From Sulfurimonas sediminis (lineage in GTDB: Bacteria > Campylobacterota > Campylobacteria > Campylobacterales > Sulfurimonadaceae): a stretch of DNA of 64,000 nt. The stretch is taken from NCBI RefSeq assembly GCF_014905115.1, contig NZ_CP041235.1, positions 806,001 to 870,000 on the forward strand. The letters run 5' to 3'. The position numbers and the translations under genes were made by a program. The notes under the pieces are model-generated. The model made no database searches and was not told the origin of the DNA. It saw only the letters and a program-made list of their open reading frames with translations. This document shows positions 52,929 through 61,042 of this stretch, piece by piece (the stretch's first letter is position 1; the number at the start of each line of letters is the position of its first letter).

Positions 52929-53678
52929 TTACTTTTTGAGAACGCGTTTATGGAAGTTTCTCTCTTTGAGTCCGATTTTTATCTTTTCGTCTTCCCAGAC
53001 TAAAATGGTCTTTTTGCCGTTTTGATGGTTTTTTACTCTCATCATTCCTACACGCCAGACACCTTTGATTTTTTTGTAGTCATCAAAATAGGCTGTTTTA
53101 AGCAGTTCATGCTTTCTGTCATAATAGTCCACTTTTTTTATCAAAAATGTCTTTGCATTCACCCAGGAGATCTGCTTTGTGTAGCCGGAGTTTTTACTCA
53201 CAGGCACTCTTTTTCCGACATAATATTTTTTGCCGTTGAGTATTTCTTCTTTGGCTTGGCCTGTAAAAGTGTATTTTTTCGCACTGAAAGAGCTGAGATC
53301 CTCATAAGAGAATTCTGATCCCATAAAAGAGCCTGATTTGTTTTTTGAAGCGATTCTCTTCACACGTTTTAATGCCGGTAGATAGAGCCACTGGTCGTCA
53401 TCTTTGTTGATATGCTCATAATTAAGAAACTTCGTTCCTTTGACATCGGCAGGGGAAAGAAAAGTCATCAGTGACTTGTTCCCGGATGCCTTTTCAAGAA
53501 TGATCATTTTCATGTGCCGTTCACGTTTTTGATTGTTGGCATTGATAAGCGTCATTTTCATAGTAGAAGAAGAATCCTCAAAGCCGTTCATAACAGCTTC
53601 ACATCTGTTGGCAACCTCTTGGTTGGAAATGGCAAAAAGGGCGGATGAAATAAGGAGAAAGAAGAGCATTTTTAACAC
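52929..53678 (-). CDS. LolA-like periplasmic carrier (outer-membrane lipoprotein-sorting family)
   Basis: A 249-residue exported protein with signal peptide LKMLFFLLISSALFA. It has the LolA/LolB-like half-barrel pattern of the lipoprotein-sorting family commonly paired with MMPL exporters: MKMTLINANNQKRERHMKMI, GTKFLNYEHINKDDDQWLYL, PALKRVKRIASKNKSGSFMG, SEFSYEDLSSF. It should shuttle a hydrophobic substrate from the RND pump to the outer membrane. ATG 53669, three codons on, is a possible alternative start. It leads the four-gene module after a 123-nt gap behind the M16 gene. Confidence 0.75.
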   Translation of the reverse strand: MLKMLFFLLISSALFAISNQEVANRCEAVMNGFEDSSSTMKMTLINANNQKRERHMKMIILEKASGNKSLMTFLSPADVKGTKFLNYEHINKDDDQWLYLPALKRVKRIASKNKSGSFMGSEFSYEDLSSFSAKKYTFTGQAKEEILNGKKYYVGKRVPVSKNSGYTKQISWVNAKTFLIKKVDYYDRKHELLKTAYFDDYKKIKGVWRVGMMRVKNHQNGKKTILVWEDEKIKIGLKERNFHKRVLKK

Positions 53679-53801
53679 GAATAAGAACCTTGCATAATAT
53701 TATTTTTACTAATAGTAGCATAGAAACTTATTTTTTGTGATATTTTTTTGATAAAGTTACAAAAGAATTACTTTTATGTAACTTTATGTTATAAGTATTT
53801 G

Positions 53802-55094
53802 TTATTTCTTTAAAATAAGGGTGGTCGATTTGTCAAAATTAAAATACTTTTGGGCAACTTTTTGTACTTTCTTTGCTGTGACTTTATTGACCTCTTCTTC
53901 ATAATGTAAAAGCGGTTCAATGTCTCCCCGTACAAGGTAGCTGCCAAAAAGATTGGCCACAGAGGTTGAACTCTCAAGTGAATAGATAAAATCTGATTTT
54001 GTGTTGATTTTGACTTTTTCAAGCTCCGCTTTGGTTACTTTTGTCTCTTTCATCAGATTTATCTGTTTGATAAGTTCTTCTTCTACCGTTTCGGCTTTGA
54101 CACCCGGGTTACATGTAGCCATAAATATGAAAAGTCCCGGATCGGTGTTTTCCATGTTGTAGGCATACACAGAGTTGACAAGACGTTTTTTGTCTACCAA
54201 CTCTTTGTAAAGCCGTGAGCTTTTTCCGGAGTAAAGAATCTCAGAAATTACGCTGAGTGTGACCTGGTCAGGATCTTTAAAATCAGGAATATGAAAGGTG
54301 ATGGCCAGCATTTCAACTTCACTCTCTTTATGCACAATCACTCTTTTAGCCCCATCCTGTTCCGGTTCTACAAATTTTACTTTTGGAATTTTCCCGTGAT
54401 TTTTTATCTTGCCAAAAGCAGCTTTTGCACTTTTAAAGACCTCTTTTGGCTCAACATCGCCTGTTACCATTAAAATGGCATTTTGCGGTTGGTAGTAGGT
54501 TTTGTGAAAATCCCGTATATCTTTAATCGTCCATGTTCTGATGTCATTCATAAACCCGATAGGTGTCCAGTGGTACGGGTGGTAGATGTAGGCATTGTTA
54601 AAGAGTCTGAAATAGAGATACCCCAAAGGATTGTTGTCTGTTCTCCAGCGGCGCTCTTCTGTAACAACATCACGCTCAGGCTGAAACTCATCATCTTTGA
54701 GGTTGAGATTTTGCATCAGTTCGGCATATAACTCTATAGATTTGTTTAAATTGTCTGTGCTTGATTTGATATAGTAGTGTGTATAGTCAAAGCTTGTAGA
54801 AGCATTATTCACCCCGCCGATACTTTTGACCTCTTTGTCAAACTCGCCGGCTTTGAGATTTTTGCTTGATTTGAAATTCATATGTTCGAGCATATGGGCT
54901 ATGCCTGTTTTTCCCATGACTTCATTACGGCTGCCGACTTTGTAAAAAATATCTGTGCTGATGACATTTGAGTGGTTTTTTAAAGGGATGACCACAATCT
55001 GCAGTCCATTTTTAAGTGTTTTTGTTTCGTATTTTGGGAGTGATGTTGCCATAAGTGTTCCTAAGATTAGTATTATTGTTACAAATATTTTCAT
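53802..55094 (-). CDS. M16-family zinc peptidase
   Basis: A 430-residue exported M16 peptidase with signal peptide (residues 1-17). The inverted zinc motif HMLEH lies at residues 67-71 in KTGIAHMLEHMNFKSS, and the downstream Glu in PERDVVTEERRWR. The C-terminal half is the non-catalytic paired domain. Its start overlaps the pyrD stop by 1 nt (TAATG). The pyrD-M16-dapA-SDR order is found in Campylobacter and Helicobacter; here other genes separate M16 and dapA. Confidence 0.9.
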   Translation of the reverse strand: MKIFVTIILILGTLMATSLPKYETKTLKNGLQIVVIPLKNHSNVISTDIFYKVGSRNEVMGKTGIAHMLEHMNFKSSKNLKAGEFDKEVKSIGGVNNASTSFDYTHYYIKSSTDNLNKSIELYAELMQNLNLKDDEFQPERDVVTEERRWRTDNNPLGYLYFRLFNNAYIYHPYHWTPIGFMNDIRTWTIKDIRDFHKTYYQPQNAILMVTGDVEPKEVFKSAKAAFGKIKNHGKIPKVKFVEPEQDGAKRVIVHKESEVEMLAITFHIPDFKDPDQVTLSVISEILYSGKSSRLYKELVDKKRLVNSVYAYNMENTDPGLFIFMATCNPGVKAETVEEELIKQINLMKETKVTKAELEKVKINTKSDFIYSLESSTSVANLFGSYLVRGDIEPLLHYEEEVNKVTAKKVQKVAQKYFNFDKSTTLILKK

Positions 55095-56152
55095 TATTTT
55101 CTGTCAGCTCCGACGGCTTGTGTGATGTTTTCATAGCCGTCTGCTTTGAGCAGTTGTATCAGTTCTTTGTTGATGTTCATGATCATATCGGGACCGTGAA
55201 AAATCAAGCCGCTTAAAATCTGCACCAAAGAGGCGCCTGCACGTATGCGTTTGTATGCTTCTTCTGCCGAGTCAATACCGCCGACGGAGATGAGCACTGT
55301 TTTGCCATACAACTCTTTTGCGATGGCGTCAAAGATTTTAAAACTTTTCTCTTTGAGTACGGCACCGCTGAGTCCGCCTATATTTTTTGGATGTTTTACT
55401 AGTGAGTAGTCTATCGTTGTATTGGTGGCTATGATACCGTCAGCTCCGGACTCTACTGCCATTTTTGTCAAACTGACCGCATCTTCTGTTTCCATATCCG
55501 GTGCGATTTTGAGCAGTATCGGCATCTTGGTCAGTTTTTTTGCCTGGGCAAAAAGGTTTGTAATGAAAGCTTCATTTTGCAAATCTCTCAGCCCGGGTGT
55601 ATTTGGAGAAGAGATGTTTATGACAAAGTAATCACCCATTCCGTCAAAAGCCTTGATGAGATGGGTATAGTCATTTATCGCCTCTTTTTCAGGCGTCACT
55701 TTGTTTTTTCCTATGTTGATGCCTATAGGTGTCGTAAACGGAGTACGCTGTTTGAGCCGTTTGACAACTTTGTAAGCACCGTCATTGTTAAAGCCCATAG
55801 CATTTTGAATGCTTTGCTCCTGTATATGACGAAACATTCTTGGTTTCGGGTTGCCTGCCTGCGGCTTTGGCGTCACTGTACCGATTTCGGTAAAACCGAA
55901 TCCCAAAATCTGCATACCGCGTATCATTGTTGCATTTTTGTCAAATCCTGCACCGAGACCTACAGGGTTGTAAAAAGTACGCCCGAAGATTTCCTGTCTG
56001 AGACTGGTGTCATTGACAAAGTGTGATTCCAAAAAAGGGTTAAAAGGAATTTGGCAGAGATTCGGCAGACGCAAAACACACTCTGCTATATGATGGGCGG
56101 TTTCGGGTTCAAATTTAAAAAGATAGGGTTTGAGAGATTCATAACTTAACAT
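55094..56152 (-). CDS. pyrD: Dihydroorotate dehydrogenase (quinone), class 2
   Basis: A 352-residue class 2 enzyme. An N-terminal membrane-associated extension (SLKPYLFKFEPETAHHIAEC) is followed by NPVGLGAGFDKNATMIRGMQ, FTEIGTVTPKPQAGNPKPRM, NISSPNTPGLRDLQ (catalytic Ser region), IIATNTTIDYS and LISVGGIDSAEEAYKRIRAG. It oxidises dihydroorotate with quinone in pyrimidine synthesis. Start 56152 is chosen because the family begins MLSYESLKPYLF; an in-frame ATG at 56212 would add 20 odd residues. Confidence 0.93.
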   Translation of the reverse strand: MLSYESLKPYLFKFEPETAHHIAECVLRLPNLCQIPFNPFLESHFVNDTSLRQEIFGRTFYNPVGLGAGFDKNATMIRGMQILGFGFTEIGTVTPKPQAGNPKPRMFRHIQEQSIQNAMGFNNDGAYKVVKRLKQRTPFTTPIGINIGKNKVTPEKEAINDYTHLIKAFDGMGDYFVINISSPNTPGLRDLQNEAFITNLFAQAKKLTKMPILLKIAPDMETEDAVSLTKMAVESGADGIIATNTTIDYSLVKHPKNIGGLSGAVLKEKSFKIFDAIAKELYGKTVLISVGGIDSAEEAYKRIRAGASLVQILSGLIFHGPDMIMNINKELIQLLKADGYENITQAVGADRK

Positions 56153-56180
56153 AACTGTCCACTTGTTTAAAATTGGATTA

Positions 56181-57014
56181 TTATACACAATGTAAGCTAA
56201 ATAACTCCTCAAACTCTTTTGGCGGTACCGGTTTGGAACACAAATACCCCTGATACTCTTTACAGTGAATCTCTTCTAAAAGTTTAAGCTGCTCTTTTGT
56301 CTCAACACCCTCTGCAACGACATTGAGATGCAGGTCATCGGCAATACCCACTATCATATTGATAAAAGTCAAATCATCTTTAGTATAAATATTGTCTATA
56401 AATGATTTGTCTATTTTGAGTGTGTCAAAAGGGATCTCTTTGAGATAGGACAAAGAGGAGTATCCTGTTCCAAAATCATCCAAAGAGAGAGAAATCCCCA
56501 GTTCTTTAATGCCTTTAATGACTTTTAAGCGTTCTTTGAAGTGTTTGATGAGGACAGATTCTGTCAGCTCAATGTCGAGTTTGTTTCTCTCTATGCTGTG
56601 TGTATAGTTTTTGATTTTTTGCAGAAGTTCGGGGTCCTGAAACTGTATCGCTGAGAGATTGATAGAGACTTTTATATCTTTCAGGGGAGTCTGTTCCCAT
56701 TTTTTTATCTGTGAAACGGCTTCTTGCATAATCCATTCACCAAGAGGAATAATCATTTTGTTCTCTTCAGCAATACCGATGAACCTGTAAGGAGGAATAA
56801 TTCCCTCAATCGGGTCTGTCAGCCTAATAAGCGCTTCGCATCCGACTATTTTTTTTGTTTTTATATCTACTTTTGGTTGGTAATAGAGTTTGAAACGGTT
56901 TTGCTTCAAAGCATCTTTTATCAGCTGCTGCATTGCAATTTTTTCCTGAACCGCCTTGTTGATGGCATTTGTAAAAAATTGGAAATTGTTTTTTCCGAGC
57001 TCTTTTGATTTGTA
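56181..57014 (-). pseudogene. EAL half of a GGDEF-EAL protein cut by IS630
   Basis: From the IS border (57014) to 56181 the minus strand reads as the continuation of the GGDEF protein: YKSKELGKNNFQFF, then the EAL domain. The EAL signature in VGCEALIRL, DDFGTGYSSLSYL, LKIDKSFIDN and VVAEGVETKEQ are intact, so the domain once was a likely c-di-GMP phosphodiesterase. An in-frame ATG at 56933 could still give a 250-residue free EAL domain if transcribed. The gene ends 28 nt before the pyrD start. Confidence 0.88.
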
Positions 57015-58136
57015 AGTACCTAATCAAAAATAAAACCAAAAAAAGAACAGAAATTGCTTATGCCTAAATATGAGACATAGTAGCTATATAAAATTAGACG
57101 AAAAAGAAGAGTTAGAGCTTTATAAATTCATAGAGGAATCCAATAAAGCCAGAGAGAAGAAAAGAGCGATGGGAGTACTTCTAAATTCACAAAAGATAAG
57201 TGTTTTAGAAATATCAAAAAAGTTGAGTTCATGTACGGATGCAGTTTATAATTGGTTAATTCGGTATAAGAGAGGAGGAGTAGCCAGCCTTAAGGATATA
57301 CCACAACAAGGGCGACCGAAAATACTAAAAGTTGAAGATGAAGATAAGATAAAAGAAGTTTTTAAAAAATAAACTCAGTATAAGTGCTGCAATCACAAAA
57401 TTGGGAAAAAAGATTACTAAGGTTTTTTCTAAATCAACGCTCAGAAGATACCTTAAAGAGATGGGGTTCAGCTATAAGCGATTACGATTTGTTCCTGCAA
57501 AGAAACCAGATAATACGCTTTATGAAGAGAAAAAGAGGCACTTGCAAAAGTATGATTTACTCGCACAACAAGGCAAAATCAATCATTATTACTTTGATGA
57601 AAGTGGTTTTTCTGTTAACTCAAATATCCCTTATTCCTGGTCACCTGTAAATGCAACAATGGTGATTAAATCTTTCCACGCAAAAAGGTTTAATGTTCTT
57701 GGTTTTATCTCCAAACAAGAAGATCTAAAAGCATACATCAAGGAGTCCTCTGTAACAAGTGATACTGTTATTGAAGTCTTTGATGACTTCTCTCTTCAAC
57801 TTACGAAGCCTACTGTGGTAACATTGGATAATGCATCCTTTCACAAAAGTAAAAAATTCAGAGAGAATATCCCAAAATGGGCAAATAGAGGTCTTACTTT
57901 AATCTATCTACCTCCTTACTCTCCAGAACTCAATATTATTGAAATTCTTTGGAAATTTATCAAATATCACTGGATGGAAATGTCTGCTTATCAAAGCTAT
58001 ACTGCAATGAAAGAATATGTTGAGCGAATGCTTAATGAATATGGAGATAAGAGAGTCATAGATTTTACACTGTATGAGAAGAAATTTTACCCTTTGGTTA
58101 TGGTTGATTAATTGGTTTTATTTTTGGATAGGTACT
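57015..58136 (+). mobile_element. IS630-family element inside the GGDEF-EAL gene
   Basis: The 1122-bp element has ends AGTACCTAATCAAAAATAAA and, reversed, AGTACCTATCCAAAAATAAA. It is flanked by the dinucleotide TA on both sides (57013-57014, 58137-58138), the usual IS630 target duplication. Removing it and one TA restores the GGDEF-EAL frame (DIAM joined to YKSKELG). Its leader shares 17 nt with the IS1-like element. Confidence 0.9.
57070..58111 (+). pseudogene. IS630-family transposase, two frames joined at an A6 run
   Basis: The first frame (57070-57372) is the helix-turn-helix part (SVLEISKKLSSCTDAVYNWL, GGVASLKDIPQQGRPKIL). After AAAAAATAA the protein continues one frame over (KLSISAAITKLGKKITKVFS). 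It holds the DDE core: YYFDESGFSVNSNIPYSWSP, VVTLDNASFHKSKKFRENIP, LIYLPPYSPELNIIEILWKF. Skipping one A gives about 346 residues. Either the run gained one A or programmed slippage is used; the DDE residues are intact. Confidence 0.8.
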
Positions 58137-59296
58137 TACATTGCAATGTCTGCATTTTTTAGCAGTGTCTGGACGTCCCTGCCGTCTTTGGGATAGATGG
58201 CAATTCCCATACTGGCAGTAATCTGATACTCTTCATGCTCAATCTGAAAAGGTGTTGCAAGTGTTTCTTTGAGTCTTTGGGCAATTTCTATAATTGTATT
58301 TTCATTTGTAAAATCAGGCAGAATTACTACAAACTCATCGCCTCCCAGACGTGCGACAATATCATTTTCTCGGGTTGTTTTTAAAAGAACCTGTGCAATG
58401 TGCAAAAGAATTTTATCGCCAAAGGCATGCCCTTTTGAATCATTTATATTTTTAAAATTATCCAGGTCCAAAAATATAATGGCAAATTCACTTTTGTCTC
58501 TTTTGCTTTTTGCAATCAGCCAGTTGATTTTTTCTATAAGACTCAGCCTGTTATACAGACCGCTTAAAGGGTCTTTTGTCGACAAATTATAGAGTTCTTC
58601 CTGCTCCTGCTGCAGCCTTTTAAATGTCATATTGAGTGAGTAGCGGATACTCTCAATCTCTTTGACAAAAAAGTTTTTTGGAGGATTTCGACTGTAGTAG
58701 GCATACTGGCGCAGTTTCTCAAGAGGTGTGATGATGTAGATTTTTGACAATATCCATAAAAACAGTATAAAGACAAAAGTGCTGACAAGAAAGGCAACAA
58801 GGATTTTTCTTATCTGTTGTGCAATGAGTCCGTGCGTATAGGCTTCATCAATATATACATTTGCATAATAATATTTTGGCTGGAGTCCATGAAAAGTTTT
58901 AATGGAAAAAGAGTAGCACTCCTGTGTAAAAATATTTGTATTTATAATTTTGGAAATCGGGAGACACTTTTGTGCTGAGTGATTGTGATCTTCATATCTG
59001 ATATTTGCATGGTAAATAATATTTTGGCTGTTATCAAGAATATGTATATCTTTGACAGTGGGATTAATGATAATAATATTGTCAATATGTGAGGCAATAA
59101 AGTTGATGTCTTTTTGTTTTAAATTTTTTTCCATAAAGTGCTTGAGATTTAACACATCGGTCTGTATGCTTGTCTGAAGCAGTTTGCTTATCGTCTCTTT
59201 GGAATTTTCAAAAAAACTGTAAAAAATATACCCTTCGAGTGCAAATGCAACAAATATAATCAAAAGGATAAAACTCTTTATGGAAATGGAGTTCAT
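58136..59296 (-). pseudogene. Sensor + GGDEF half of a GGDEF-EAL protein cut by IS630
   Basis: A 386-residue remainder. One membrane helix (about residues 8-28), a periplasmic sensory region (about 30-165), a second helix (about 168-190), then GGDEF (318-322 in VARLGGDEFVVIL). An inhibitory-site motif RxxD (REND) lies five residues before GGDEF, so the cyclase looks active and feedback-controlled. The frame ends at the IS border (ADIAM then a stop made by the IS). The start overlaps the upstream binding-protein gene by 4 nt. Confidence 0.88.
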
Positions 59297-60162
59297 AAAA
59301 TAATATCATCCTTTTTGTATCCATACTGTTGTATGTATTCCAAAAGCTCCTGTGAGGGCTTGTTTATCCATTTGATAAGACTCAGGGAGTGACGATACTC
59401 TTTATAGCTTACATGTGAAAAGTATTTGGAGATAATTTTATAGGATGCTTTTGGATTTGCTTCTATGGTTGTTATAGCTTTGTCTATCACTTTTTTAAGC
59501 TGTATAAGCCGCTGCTTTTCATTTTTGACAAGAGTATCTCTTGCACACAGTGCATCTATGACAATAATACTGTTAATATCTTTTGTGGAGGCAACCTCTC
59601 TGAAATTTTTGTTTTTCAAAGCAATCTCATAAGGGGTGTAGGTGGCAATGAGTATGGCTTTTTCAGGGTCATTTTTGACATCCTGGATTTGCCGCTGATC
59701 TTTGTTTATAAAGTTTATCTTCTCTTTACTGATGGCATTTTTTTTGAGAAAATCAAGTAAAATTTCCTGATTGATGGAATCAACTTCAAGATAGGCATCT
59801 ATTCTTGTACTTTTTTTGAGTGCCTCAAGTGTTCTGTTTGACAAAATCATATCGCCGCCGTTTGAACGGTCTATCAAAATAACTGCTTTGATATCATGGG
59901 TGGTTTGTTTTAAAACATTAAATTCATGTTGTGTAGTCGTGACCATATCCGCCTTGCCGATGCTGTACAGATCAGCTGCTTCTGCAAGAGAGACACTGGT
60001 AACTATTTTTATGTTCAAGGGATCCAGTTTGCCTGTTTCATAGGCATAAAACAAAGGGGCATAGCCTATCCACTGATTTGTAGAGATGACAATCTGCTTT
60101 TGTGGTTTTGAAGAGCAGGCACTCAAAAGAAGCAGTAGTAGTATAAGCAGCGCTTTTGTCAA
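59293..60162 (-). CDS. NMT1/SsuA-type periplasmic-binding lipoprotein
   Basis: A 289-residue lipoprotein with a lipobox (LLLSACSSKP) and a type II periplasmic-binding fold: STNQWIGYAPLFYAYETGKL, VTSVSLAEAADLYSIGKADM, VILIDRSNGGDMILS. No ABC permease or ATPase is nearby; the stop overlaps the membrane GGDEF-EAL gene, so it may sense a ligand and signal to that protein. TTG 60162 is chosen because GGAGA is just upstream and it yields an ideal lipoprotein signal; ATG 60213 is the in-frame alternative. Confidence 0.78.
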   Translation of the reverse strand: MTKALLILLLLLLSACSSKPQKQIVISTNQWIGYAPLFYAYETGKLDPLNIKIVTSVSLAEAADLYSIGKADMVTTTQHEFNVLKQTTHDIKAVILIDRSNGGDMILSNRTLEALKKSTRIDAYLEVDSINQEILLDFLKKNAISKEKINFINKDQRQIQDVKNDPEKAILIATYTPYEIALKNKNFREVASTKDINSIIVIDALCARDTLVKNEKQRLIQLKKVIDKAITTIEANPKASYKIISKYFSHVSYKEYRHSLSLIKWINKPSQELLEYIQQYGYKKDDIIL

Positions 60163-60189
60163 AATATCTCCAATATTTAATATTAACAC

Positions 60190-60195
60190 ATTATA
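60190..60195 (-). promoter_or_regulatory. Candidate -10 box for the binding-protein/GGDEF-EAL operon
   Basis: TATAAT on the minus strand lies 28 nt before the TTG start at 60162, in the 139-nt gap between divergent genes. Confidence 0.4.
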
Positions 60196-60301
60196 ACTTT
60201 TATTATTGAACATTTTAATCTCTTTGACCTTTGATTGTACTTAATTTTTTTGTTACTGAAGTCGTGTTAGAATAATAAAAAGTTCTTACGAGGAGTAGTT
60301 T

Positions 60302-60862
60302 ATGAGTAAAGTTTTAGTCCCGTTGGCAAGCGGATTTGAAGAGATAGAAGCGGTGAGCATCATAGATGTTTTAAGACGTGCAGAGGTGGAAGTTCTGGTT
60401 GCATCTTTAAGTGATGAGATGCTTGTAAAAGGAGCGAACAATATCGTCATTCAAGCAGACTTACATGTAAAGGAGGTCAATGCCGATATGATTGATATGA
60501 TTGTTCTGCCAGGTGGCTGGGACGGTACCTATGCTCTGGCTGATGATGAAAATGTACAGAGAATCCTGCGTGAAATGGATGCCAAAGGAAAAAATATCGG
60601 AGCTATCTGTGCAGCACCGTTTGCCCTGAACAAAGCGGGTGTGCTAAAAGAAAAATATACCTGTTACCCGTCTGTAGAAGAACAGATAAAAAAAGAGGGA
60701 TATATGGGAGACAAAGCAATGGTCGTTGAAGATCAAAATGTAATGACCTCACGCGGACCGGGTACGGCGTTGTGCTTTGGTCTGAAAATCGTGAAAAAAC
60801 TCAAAGGAGAAGAGTCTTACAACGCACTCAAAGCAGGGCTTTTGGCAACCTACTGCGAGTAG
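60302..60862 (+). CDS. DJ-1/PfpI family protein (YajL-like)
   Basis: A 186-residue DJ-1 superfamily protein. VPLASGFEEIEAVSIIDVLR (conserved Glu), VLPGGWDGTYAL, GAICAAPFALNKAGVL with the reactive Cys at the nucleophile elbow, and SRGPGTALCFGLKIVKKL are all present. Members act in oxidative or glyoxal stress. ACGAGGAG precedes ATG 60302. It converges on the cytochrome bd operon. TTACATGTAA occurs at 60461-60470. Confidence 0.88.
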   Translation: MSKVLVPLASGFEEIEAVSIIDVLRRAEVEVLVASLSDEMLVKGANNIVIQADLHVKEVNADMIDMIVLPGGWDGTYALADDENVQRILREMDAKGKNIGAICAAPFALNKAGVLKEKYTCYPSVEEQIKKEGYMGDKAMVVEDQNVMTSRGPGTALCFGLKIVKKLKGEESYNALKAGLLATYCE

Positions 60863-60866
60863 CCTC

Positions 60867-61034
60867 TCAAGCTGCCTGGTTTTTGGCAGCCTGAGTTTTT
60901 GCATGAATTTCTTCAAGTTCTTCGAGTCTTTCCATCTTTTTGTAGTGATGCAGGTTGAGGCTGACAAATTTATATGAGAGATAAATAATAACCGGCCAGC
61001 TGAGATACCAAATTGATTCTGCTAAATATTCCAT
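60867..61034 (-). CDS. CydX-like small membrane protein at the end of the cytochrome bd operon
   Basis: A 55-residue frame follows cydB by 8 nt with an excellent ribosome site (AGGAGGAATT before ATG 61034). It encodes an N-terminal membrane helix (SIWYLSWPVIIYLSYKFVSL) and a charged, probably cytoplasmic tail (YKKMERLEELEEIHAKTQ). Small one-helix subunits (CydX, CydS, YnhF) accompany CydAB in other bacteria, often with Trp-rich starts. This is longer than CydX (about 37 residues), so homology is uncertain and the assignment rests on position, size and topology. Confidence 0.65.
   Translation of the reverse strand: MEYLAESIWYLSWPVIIYLSYKFVSLNLHHYKKMERLEELEEIHAKTQAAKNQAA
60871..60890. terminator. 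Hairpin at the convergent end of the DJ-1 and cyd units
   Basis: GCTGCC / GGCAGC pairs around TGGTTTTT and on the + strand is followed by CTGAGTTTTT, so it could end the DJ-1 transcript. It lies within the last codons of the small cyd gene. Confidence 0.4.
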
Positions 61035-61042
61035 AATTCCTC

